From: Nocardia sp. XZ_19_385
GTDB lineage: Bacteria > Actinomycetota > Actinomycetes > Mycobacteriales > Mycobacteriaceae
DNA length: 64,000 nucleotides
Assembly: GCF_015355755.1 (NCBI RefSeq)
Contig: NZ_JACVEE010000001.1
Location: 496,001 to 560,000 of the forward strand
Reading direction: 5' to 3'
In this document: positions 56,659 through 64,000 of the stretch, piece by piece
Layout: the number at the start of each line of letters is the position of its first letter
Position numbering within the stretch: position 1 is the first letter of the stretch
Translations under genes and position numbers: made by a program
Notes under the pieces: model-generated
Told to the model about the DNA's origin: nothing
Databases searched by the model: none
The model's input: only the letters and a program-made list of their open reading frames with translations

Positions 56659-58503
56659 GTGTCCTCGACCACGATGAGTAGACAGGTTCGGGTTTTGGTT
56701 TCATCGACAGTCCCGGCGGGCAAGGCCCGTCCGGACACGTTGTGCGCCGCCTTCCAGGCGAACGTGGCGAAGTACGGCGACGCGGTGGCCCTGCGCACCA
56801 TGGGTGGGGCGCAGTCGCTGACGTGGCGGGAGTACGGGGATCGGGTCCGCGCGATCGCGGCGGGACTGGCCGGGCTGGGTGTCGAGCCGGGTGACACGGT
56901 GGCGCTGATGATGACCAACCGGCCCGAGTTCCATCTCTGCGATACCGGCGTCCTGCACACGGGTGCGACACCGTTCTCGGTGTACAACACCAACCCGGTG
57001 GATCTGCTGGCCTACCAGTTCGGCAATGCCGGCAACAAGGTCGTGATCTGCGAAAAGCAGTTCGCACCACAGATTTTGGAGGCCGTGGCGAAGGCGGCAG
57101 AACAGGGCGCGAAGGTCGAGCACGTCCTCTGCGTCGACGAAGCCATCGACGGCACACTGTCGCTGGCCGAGGTGGAAGCGAACCCCAAGGCGGACTTCGA
57201 CTTCGAGGCCACCTGGCAGGCCGTGGATCCCGAGGGCCTGCTCACCATCGTCTACACCTCCGGCACCACCGGCCCACCCAAGGGCGTGGAGCTCACCCAC
57301 ACCAACTTCATCGAAAATGCCCGCATCATCGAGCAATTCGGCGGCGGTGGCCTGGATGACCGGGTGATCTCCTACCTGCCCGACGCGCACGCCGCCAACC
57401 GCTGGTTCGCGCACTACCTGACGATGCTCGAGGGCGGCCAGATCACCACCGTGCCCGACTTCAAGCAGGTCGCGGCCGCGCTGACCGAGGTGCATCCCAC
57501 GGTGTTCCTCGGCGTGCCCCGGGTGTGGGTGAAAGTCAAAGGCGCACTGGAGGAACGCTTCGCCAACGAGAAGCCGCTCAAGCGCCGCCTGATCAACTGG
57601 GCCGTCGGGGTGGGCCGGGCCCGCGCCCGCGCGGCGTCCGACGCCCGCACCCTCGGCGCCGTCGATCAGTTCCAGTACCGGCTCGCGGAAAAGCTTGTCC
57701 TGCTACCCATTCGGGAGAAGCTCGGCCTGGACAAGGTGCGCGTCGCGGTCACCGGTTCGGTGGCCATCCCGCCGGAGGTCCACGAGTTCTTCCTCGGCCT
57801 CGGCCTGCCGTTGTGTGAGGGGTACGGCATGACCGAGTGCACCGCGGGCGCCACGCTCAACGGCCCGGATCGGGTCAAGATCGGCACCGTCGGGACCCCG
57901 CTGCCCGGTGCGGAGATCAAGCTCGCCGACGACGGCGAGGTGCTGGTGCGCGGCAAGATGGTGATGCGCGGCTACCGCAACGACCCGGCCAAGACCGCCG
58001 AGACCGTCGACGGCGACGGCTGGTTGCACACCGGCGACATCGGCACCATCGACGCCGACGGCTACCTCTCGATCATCGACCGCAAGAAAGAACTCATCAT
58101 CAACGCGGCCGGCAAGAACATGTCGCCGTCCAATATCGAGAACACCATCGCCGCCTCGACCCCGCTGGCGGGCACCGTCGTCTGCATCGGCGAGCAGCGC
58201 CCGTTCAACACGGCACTGATCTGCCTGGATCCGGATTTGGTCGCCGCGTTCGCGCAGCGGAACGGGATCGCCGCCGCCTCGACCGCCGAGCTGGCCAAGG
58301 ATCCGCAGGTGCTGGCCGCGATCGAGCAGGGTGTCACCGAGGCCAACGGCAAACTCTCCCGGGTAGAGCAGGTCAAGAAGTACATCGTGCTTCCGGATGT
58401 GTGGGAGAACGGCGGGGATTGCCTGACCGCCACCGGAAAATTGAAGCGGAAGCCGATCTCGGCTCGCTACACGGCTACGATCGAGGATCTTTACTCGAAG
58501 TAA
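56659..58503 (+). CDS. fadD: Long-chain acyl-CoA synthetase (FadD)
   Basis: The 614-residue AMP-dependent synthetase activates fatty acids to acyl-CoA. Signature motifs: YTSGTTGPPKGVE (P-loop), GYGMTECTAGAT (A5), GWLHTGDIG (A7-A8 hinge) and GKLKRKPIS with the catalytic Lys near the C-terminus. It resembles the FadD15 group. The start may be GTG 56659 or ATG 56674. A PucR-type regulator follows 44 bases later. Confidence 0.92.
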   Translation: MSSTTMSRQVRVLVSSTVPAGKARPDTLCAAFQANVAKYGDAVALRTMGGAQSLTWREYGDRVRAIAAGLAGLGVEPGDTVALMMTNRPEFHLCDTGVLHTGATPFSVYNTNPVDLLAYQFGNAGNKVVICEKQFAPQILEAVAKAAEQGAKVEHVLCVDEAIDGTLSLAEVEANPKADFDFEATWQAVDPEGLLTIVYTSGTTGPPKGVELTHTNFIENARIIEQFGGGGLDDRVISYLPDAHAANRWFAHYLTMLEGGQITTVPDFKQVAAALTEVHPTVFLGVPRVWVKVKGALEERFANEKPLKRRLINWAVGVGRARARAASDARTLGAVDQFQYRLAEKLVLLPIREKLGLDKVRVAVTGSVAIPPEVHEFFLGLGLPLCEGYGMTECTAGATLNGPDRVKIGTVGTPLPGAEIKLADDGEVLVRGKMVMRGYRNDPAKTAETVDGDGWLHTGDIGTIDADGYLSIIDRKKELIINAAGKNMSPSNIENTIAASTPLAGTVVCIGEQRPFNTALICLDPDLVAAFAQRNGIAAASTAELAKDPQVLAAIEQGVTEANGKLSRVEQVKKYIVLPDVWENGGDCLTATGKLKRKPISARYTATIEDLYSK

Positions 58504-58518
58504 GTTGGGGAGACAGCA

Positions 58519-58551
58519 ATGACGCTATCGCGCACCCGGAGGCCCAGATGA
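58519..58551 (+). CDS. Ten-codon upstream ORF coupled to the PucR-type gene
   Basis: ATG at 58519 has a GGGGAGA site nine bases upstream and encodes MTLSRTRRPR. Its TGA (58549-58551) overlaps the ATG of the regulator (58548), giving an ATGA junction. It may feed ribosomes into the regulator or act as a leader peptide. Confidence 0.35.
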   Translation: MTLSRTRRPR

Positions 58552-59765
58552 GCACTACTGGCGAGGCTCCCCGCCTCGGGGGCGACCGGGTGCGCGCGGC
58601 TCGCACGACGCAGCTCTTCGATGATCTCCATCGAAGAGCCGCGTCGATGGTGGACGGTTTCTACTCCGCCCTGCCGCCATACACGCAGATGCCGCAGTCG
58701 CTGGTGGAGACCGATTTCGCGCGCGGCACCAAACTCAACGTGGACCTGTTCTTCGACTATCTGCGCGGTGGCGCGGAGCCGTCGGAGGAGGAAACCCGCG
58801 AGCTGATCGAATTGGCGATGGGCCGGGTGCGGGACGGCACGCCGCTCACCGATGTCCTCGACCGCTACCGGCTCGGCGCGACCTTCCTGTGGGAGCGATT
58901 GCGGGAGTCGGCCGCGCCGGGCGAGCACGAGGCGCTGCTGGATGTGTCGCTCACGCTGCTGAAGTACGTCACGCTGGTGACCACCCGGATCGCCACGGCC
59001 GCCACCCAGCGCTCGCACGATCCGCGCTGGGAACTGCTGGAACGCCGTCGCGGTATCGCCGACGCGCTATTAACCGGGCAGGACCCGGTCGAATGGGCCA
59101 ACGATCCGGTGATCCCGGTGGCGGACGCGTTCCTGGTCGCGGTGTTCCGGTTGTGCGGCACCAACGGCGGGCCGGCCTCGGCGCTGCGGCATCGGGTCGA
59201 GGCGATCCCCGGGGTGTTCCTGCGTTTGGAAGCGGGCGGGTGGACGGCGCTGATCCCGCTGCAACCCGGCGACAACGGTGCGAGCACCCTGGCCGGGCTC
59301 ACCGCGCGACTACCCGCACAACAGCCCGGGCAGGCGCCGCCGTACTGGGTCGGCGTGGGCGCGGCCCGGACTCGATCCGAGATCCCCACGATGTTCGCCG
59401 AGGCCCGCGTGCTCGCCGAACTCGGCCGCTGCCTGGCGCGGCGCGAGATCTTGTGCCGCCGAACAAATCTGCAGTTCGAGTACACGGTGGCGGTCAGTGA
59501 CGCGGCGCGGCCCGGACTGGCGTCGGTGCTGGCGCCGCTCGACGCGCAGCCGATGCTCGCCGAAACGCTCGAGGTGTTCGTCGACAGCGGGTTCAATCAA
59601 TTGGCCACCGCGCGTCAGCTGAACGTGCACCGCAATACGGTCACCTATCGGCTGTCGCGGGTCAACGAACTCACCGGACTCGACCCGCATCGCCCCGCCG
59701 ACGCGATGACGTTGTCGGCGGCCCGCCTGGCCCGCCGCCTGGAATCCGCGTCCTTCGCGCCTTAG
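58548..59765 (+). CDS. PucR/CdaR family transcriptional regulator
   Basis: The 405-residue protein has an N-terminal helical sensor region (residues 15-150, RsbR-like), a GGDEF-like middle and the family PucR C-terminal HTH: VFVDSGFNQLATARQLNVHRNTVTYRLSRVNELTGLDP. It follows fadD on the same strand and is the likely regulator of that gene or of lipid use. The long frame upstream is a shadow of fadD. Confidence 0.85.
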   Translation: MSTTGEAPRLGGDRVRAARTTQLFDDLHRRAASMVDGFYSALPPYTQMPQSLVETDFARGTKLNVDLFFDYLRGGAEPSEEETRELIELAMGRVRDGTPLTDVLDRYRLGATFLWERLRESAAPGEHEALLDVSLTLLKYVTLVTTRIATAATQRSHDPRWELLERRRGIADALLTGQDPVEWANDPVIPVADAFLVAVFRLCGTNGGPASALRHRVEAIPGVFLRLEAGGWTALIPLQPGDNGASTLAGLTARLPAQQPGQAPPYWVGVGAARTRSEIPTMFAEARVLAELGRCLARREILCRRTNLQFEYTVAVSDAARPGLASVLAPLDAQPMLAETLEVFVDSGFNQLATARQLNVHRNTVTYRLSRVNELTGLDPHRPADAMTLSAARLARRLESASFAP

Positions 59766-59952
59766 TCCGCTCGCTGTCGCGGCCTTGATCTTTGGTCGAG
59801 AGCACAAAGCATCTACCGTTCATCTTGCGAATTGGTGGTAGTACGACCCCTCGACTGTGCGGTGTGCTGTACAGCGACGATGAGGTCACCTGCGCGGGTT
59901 CGCGTTCGCCGTGGCCTCGACAACTCCCCAGATGAGGTTCAGGTAGTTGAGA

Positions 59953-61974
59953 ATGACGACCCGCGCGGTGATCGTGGCCGCGATCACCGCCATCGGCTTG
60001 ACCGCCCAGACTGTGCCCGCGCACGCGGTACCCGCGGCGGGCCCGGTGCCCAGCGCGCCCGCCAACTTCGGGCTGCCCGCCGATTACCAGGCGACGCCGG
60101 AGAAGTACGGCATCGCCTACGAACTCGGCCATGTCGTCCCGCTCTCCGACGGCACCCAGCTGCAGACCGAGGTGCGCTACCCGACCGATCCGGCGACGGG
60201 TCAGCGCGCCGGCGGCGAGTTCCCGGTGGTCGTCAACTTCACCACCTACGGCGCGCTGTCCAGCTCGCTGGCGGCCGCCGTCACCAGCGTGGTCGACACC
60301 CTGAACATTCCGCTGCCCGATCATCTGAAGGACGCGCGCCGAGTCATCAACCAGGCCACCAGCGCCCAGGACATGCTGGTGCGCCGCGGCTACATCGAGG
60401 TCATCGCCGACGTGCGCGGCACCGGCGGCTCCACCGGCGCCTGGAACCCGGCCTCCAAGCAGGACGGCATCGACGGCGCGCAGCTGGTGGATTGGGCGTC
60501 GAAGCTGCCCGGCTCCAACGGCAAAGTCGGCATGTACGGGTATTCGTTCCCGGCGCTGTCGGCGCTGCGGACCGCCGAATCCATCGGTCCCGGTTCGCCG
60601 TTGAAGGCGATCGTGCCGATGGCCATGCCCAACAACATCTTCAACGAGGTGCTCGGGCACGACGGCATGATGAGCCCGCTGCTGCTCACTGTCATCTCGG
60701 TGATGGTGCCGTACCTGAGCCTGATCGGACCGTTCATGACGGCGGTGGTGTCGCCGCAGACCTTCCTGAAGGCGCTCGGCGATCATCTGGCGGCGCTGGT
60801 GTCCTCCGACAGCACCATCAAACTGCTGCTGGAGGCGTATGCGGGCGGGCCGCTCGCCTATGACGGAAACTTCTGGCAGGAACGGCGATTCGAGACCGAG
60901 CTGCACAAGCTGGTCGAGAACGACATCGCGATGTACCAGGTCGGCGGGCTGTGGGATCTGTACCAGGAGGGGCCGTTCCGCAACTACTCGCAGCTGCAGA
61001 ACATCTCCGCCGGGCGCGATCAGTTCGCGCCGATGGCGCCGGGTCAGGCGACCGATGGACGGTTCCAGCTGATGATGGGCCCGTGGTACCACGTCGGGCT
61101 CGGCTTCGGGCCGGGGTCGCGGATCGACACCAATATGATCACCGTCGCCTGGTTCGACCGGTTCCTCAAGGACATTCCGAACGGCGTCGACGAACTCGAC
61201 AACACCCTGCATGTGATCGATCCGAACAATGTGGCGGTCTCCACGGCGCGCTACCCGTTCGAGCAGGCCGCGATCCAGCAGCGGTACTTCGACGGTGACC
61301 GTCTGGTCGCCCAGCCGCCGACCGTCGCCGACGCCTCGGATCGCTTGGACTACACCGGAATCGACAACATCTGCAACCGGCAGTCGCTGGGCCAGTACGC
61401 CGCGGGCCTGTTCGACTTCCTGTTCCGGTTGTTCACCGCCTACAACCCGTGCACCGAATGGGTCCAGGAGCCGGTGGCGGGCCGCAAGTACACGATGGAT
61501 CCGGTGACCGAGCCGACCATGCTGGCCGGCCCCGGCAGCGTCACCTTGTACGCGTCCTCGACCAGCACCGACGCCGCGTTCCAGGTCTGGCTCGACGATG
61601 TCGCACCGGACGGGACGGCCGTGAACATCACGGGCGGTTCACAATTGGCGAGCCAGCGCACGCTGGAGGAGTCCAAGACCTGGCGCGGACCGGACGGCAC
61701 CATCTACGGCCCGGAGCATGTCGTCCGCAAGGACACCGAGCAGCTGCTGGTCCCCGGTGAGGTAGTGAAGATGGAGATCAAGATCCGGCCCACCTTCTAC
61801 CGCCTGGAGCCGGGCCACTCGCTACGCCTGCGCATCACCAGCGGCACATTCCCGTCCACGATTCCGATCCCGAGCGACCTGCCGCGCCTGCTCGGCTCCT
61901 CGCAGCAGATCCACCGCGACGCGGCCAGGCCCTCCAGTCTGGTCCTGCCGCTGGCTCCGGCCTCGGCCTTCTGA
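59953..61974 (+). CDS. Secreted CocE/NonD family hydrolase
   Basis: The 673-residue exported protein has a signal peptide cut after AHA (about residue 25). The N-terminal alpha/beta hydrolase domain has the nucleophile elbow GMYGYSFPAL and later YDGNFWQERRFE and MMGPWYHVG with the acid and His. A C-terminal X-Pro dipeptidyl-peptidase-type jelly-roll follows. It may cleave esters or acyl groups of lipids or peptides. ATG 59953 is preferred over TTG 59947. Confidence 0.88.
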   Translation: MTTRAVIVAAITAIGLTAQTVPAHAVPAAGPVPSAPANFGLPADYQATPEKYGIAYELGHVVPLSDGTQLQTEVRYPTDPATGQRAGGEFPVVVNFTTYGALSSSLAAAVTSVVDTLNIPLPDHLKDARRVINQATSAQDMLVRRGYIEVIADVRGTGGSTGAWNPASKQDGIDGAQLVDWASKLPGSNGKVGMYGYSFPALSALRTAESIGPGSPLKAIVPMAMPNNIFNEVLGHDGMMSPLLLTVISVMVPYLSLIGPFMTAVVSPQTFLKALGDHLAALVSSDSTIKLLLEAYAGGPLAYDGNFWQERRFETELHKLVENDIAMYQVGGLWDLYQEGPFRNYSQLQNISAGRDQFAPMAPGQATDGRFQLMMGPWYHVGLGFGPGSRIDTNMITVAWFDRFLKDIPNGVDELDNTLHVIDPNNVAVSTARYPFEQAAIQQRYFDGDRLVAQPPTVADASDRLDYTGIDNICNRQSLGQYAAGLFDFLFRLFTAYNPCTEWVQEPVAGRKYTMDPVTEPTMLAGPGSVTLYASSTSTDAAFQVWLDDVAPDGTAVNITGGSQLASQRTLEESKTWRGPDGTIYGPEHVVRKDTEQLLVPGEVVKMEIKIRPTFYRLEPGHSLRLRITSGTFPSTIPIPSDLPRLLGSSQQIHRDAARPSSLVLPLAPASAF

Positions 61975-61983
61975 CCTGCTGAC

Positions 61984-62014
61984 AAATCCCCCGGCGGACT
62001 CCGCCGGGGGATTT
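61984..62014 (+). terminator. Perfect 14-bp hairpin terminator
   Basis: AAATCCCCCGGCGG (61984-61997) and CCGCCGGGGGATTT (62001-62014) pair exactly with a 3-base loop, directly after the CocE/NonD gene stop. The 3' arm ends in TTT, giving a partial T-tract. Confidence 0.85.
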
Positions 62015-62115
62015 CTGGTCAGGCCGCACGCGAAACCCAATGGCTATTTATCAGCTAACATCGACGGGTTCTCCGAGATCTTCCAGGCGTCACCTCATGG
62101 AATGAGGAAGCCCGC

Positions 62116-63969
62116 GTGGACAGAATTATCCCGGCGCTGGGAATGCTGCTCGAAGCGGTATTCCGAGGCTATGCCGTTGCCTTGTTGCTCTGCTCGGCGA
62201 TGGTGATGGCGCGTCAGTTCCGCGTGCCGCTGCGGCGTTTCGATCAGTGGGTGCCGCTGGTTTCGGTAGCCCTATCGGTCGCGGCATGTTGGCGAAATCC
62301 GGCAGCGGTCGTAGCGATGGCCGGCGGGTACGGCGTCGTCATCGCACTGCGGCGCCGGTGCCCTTATCTCCATCCACCCGGCGCAGCCGTCGTGGCCTAC
62401 GGGGCGTTGATCTTCCTCGTGTCTGCCCTGTGGCTCACCGGTCGCGCGCTCGACCCAGCGTTGAGCCCGATGAGCCGAGCGCTGTTGCTGTCGTTCACGT
62501 TGCTCCTGGTCCTGGGTGGACCGACAGCGCTGCTGCGGACCTTCCTCGGGCTCGAAGCGCTGTATCGCGACAGTTGGCGCACGCCCGATCAACCCTGCGT
62601 TCCGGGCCCGGCCCACACCGCACCCCGCGTATCGATACACGTGCCCTGTCATTGCGAACCGCCGGATGTCGTCATCGCTACCCTCGACAGCCTCGCGGCC
62701 CTGGACTACGACAACTTCGAGGTCCTCGTCATCGACAACAACACCAGCGACCCCGCGCTGTGGCGACCGGTGGAAACACACTGCGCGCGCCTCGGCCCCC
62801 GATTCCGCTTCTTCCACGTCGAGGGCCTGGCCGGCGCGAAAGCGGGCGCTCTGAACTACGCCCTGGAACGAACCTCCCCGGACGCCGGGCTCATCGCGCT
62901 GGTCGATGCGGACTATCACGTGAGCCCGGACTTCCTCGCCGAACTGGTCGGCCATTTCGGCGACACCCGACTGGGATATGTCCAGTCGCGCTACGACTTC
63001 CGCGACTGGACGCAGCGGCGCTTCCTCGCGATGTGCTTCTGGGAGTACCGGTTCGCGTTTCCGACCGTGATGCGCAGCTTGTACGAACGGCAGGCCGGAT
63101 TTCCGATGGGCACGATGGGCATTCTGCGCAAGTCCGCGCTGTACGAGATCGGCGGCTGGGCGCCCTGGTCGCTGACCGAGGACTCCGAACTGGGGCTGCG
63201 GCTGCACGCCGCGGGCTACCGCGCGCTGCTGGTGCAACGAACCTACGGGCACGGGCTCATACCGGAGCGGTTCGCCGACTACACCAAGCAACGATTCCGC
63301 TGGACTTATGGTCCGGTACAGACCTTCAAGCAGCACTGGCGGCTGGTCGTCCCGGGTCGATCGTCGGGTGCCAATGCCCTGTCGGGCACCCAGCGGATGC
63401 TGCAACTCTATTGGGCCACAGCGCATGTGCCGACCGCGCTCGGCATCGCCCTGGGCACGCCGTTGCTGGTCGCTGTGATCGTCTCGATGATCGCGCACCA
63501 CGAGCCGTGGGCGATCGGCACGAACACGATTCTGGCGGCCGGCATCGCGGCCGGACTCCAGCCGATGCTGCGGTGGACCGCATTGCACAAGGCCACGGGT
63601 GCGGGCTGGGCACAGGTGCTGGCCAGCACCCTCGCCTCGGCCGCGCTTACCTACACCATCGCCGCCGCCAACTTCAGCGCGCTGTGCACCAGTAACACCG
63701 CCTGGCGCCGCACCGACAAGTTCCGCGCACACAGTCATGGGGGCAGCTGGCGGGCGCTGCGGTACGCCACAACGGAATTGGCGCTCGGCACCAGCCTCGT
63801 CATCGCCGCGGCACTCACCTTTCTCACCGATCACAGCGGCATGTTGATCCTTCTGGAAGCGGCCCTCGCCCTGCGCGGGTGTCAACTTCTGGCAGCGCCC
63901 GTCGCGGCCGTCCTCGCGGCCGTCGGCATCAATCGAGCCCGGCGCGCGGAACCGGTGCCGGTCTGCTGA
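62116..63969 (+). CDS. Membrane-bound family 2 glycosyltransferase (cellulose-synthase-like)
   Basis: The 617-residue protein has about three N-terminal spans, a GT2 domain (residues 165-430) and four or five C-terminal spans. Processive GT2 motifs are present: VSIHVPCHCEP, VDADYH (DxD), LTEDSELGLRL (TED) and KQRFRWTYGP (QxxRW). It likely polymerises or transfers a sugar across the membrane for a surface polysaccharide. GTG 62116 has an upstream GAGGAAG. It ends 31 bases before the window end, and no neighbour is visible. Confidence 0.9.
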   Translation: MDRIIPALGMLLEAVFRGYAVALLLCSAMVMARQFRVPLRRFDQWVPLVSVALSVAACWRNPAAVVAMAGGYGVVIALRRRCPYLHPPGAAVVAYGALIFLVSALWLTGRALDPALSPMSRALLLSFTLLLVLGGPTALLRTFLGLEALYRDSWRTPDQPCVPGPAHTAPRVSIHVPCHCEPPDVVIATLDSLAALDYDNFEVLVIDNNTSDPALWRPVETHCARLGPRFRFFHVEGLAGAKAGALNYALERTSPDAGLIALVDADYHVSPDFLAELVGHFGDTRLGYVQSRYDFRDWTQRRFLAMCFWEYRFAFPTVMRSLYERQAGFPMGTMGILRKSALYEIGGWAPWSLTEDSELGLRLHAAGYRALLVQRTYGHGLIPERFADYTKQRFRWTYGPVQTFKQHWRLVVPGRSSGANALSGTQRMLQLYWATAHVPTALGIALGTPLLVAVIVSMIAHHEPWAIGTNTILAAGIAAGLQPMLRWTALHKATGAGWAQVLASTLASAALTYTIAAANFSALCTSNTAWRRTDKFRAHSHGGSWRALRYATTELALGTSLVIAAALTFLTDHSGMLILLEAALALRGCQLLAAPVAAVLAAVGINRARRAEPVPVC

Positions 63970-64000
63970 GCACTGTCGGATCGCACAAATCCCGGCAGAT

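Overview
The window is high-GC actinobacterial chromosome and looks like Nocardia or a close relative in the Mycobacteriales. Supporting signs are frequent GTG starts, a complete Pup-proteasome locus (pup, prcB, prcA, pafA, dop, pafB, pafC), IdeR-type iron control, secreted glycine-zipper proteins, and gene order that follows Mycobacterium tuberculosis from about Rv2062c to Rv2112c. The genus is an inference; no rRNA gene is present to test it. I see no insertion sequence, prophage, CRISPR array, tRNA or rRNA.

Region 1 (1-21.5 kb) is an aerobic cobalamin (B12) locus. cobN lies behind a cobalamin riboswitch. cobG, cobH, a fused cobIJ, cobK and cobL follow, then a DprE2-like reductase and an F420-type flavin reductase that match Rv2073c and Rv2074. 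The locus is broken up by accessory genes: RidA, a methyltransferase, a TetR/MFS efflux pair, a second short Rho factor with a C-rich leader, a dimethylargininase with its Lrp-type regulator, and MerR and PadR regulators. Two related secreted glycine-zipper proteins sit beside cob genes. One occupies the slot between cobL and cobK where M. tuberculosis has cobM, and cobM is absent from the window.

Region 2 (21.5-27.5 kb) holds an fbpABC-type ferric iron transporter behind an IdeR-like box. It is followed by a convergent, translationally coupled pair: a cyclodipeptide synthase and a CYP121-like P450. These are the homologues of the M. tuberculosis mycocyclosin genes, but with changed P450 active-site positions.

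Region 3 (27.5-33.5 kb) holds a glyoxalase-fold protein, an unrecognised protein, a dienelactone-hydrolase-like protein, a Pro-dipeptidase, a 5'-3' exonuclease and small proteins.

Region 4 (32.8-47.4 kb, mostly minus strand) runs pafB-pafC-panE-tatA-tatC-helY-DUF4333 and dop / pup-prcB-prcA / pafA. Tight stop-start overlaps and a strong terminator after prcA support the operon structure. The ATPase gene mpa is not upstream of dop.

Region 5 (47.4-64 kb) is accessory or housekeeping: a DUF418 membrane protein, a secreted phosphodiesterase-like enzyme, a candidate toxin-antitoxin pair, an aminoglycoside-phosphotransferase-fold protein, a broken GNAT acetyltransferase, glutamine synthetase, a secreted beta-helix protein, an acyl-CoA synthetase with a PucR-type regulator, a secreted CocE/NonD hydrolase and a membrane glycosyltransferase.
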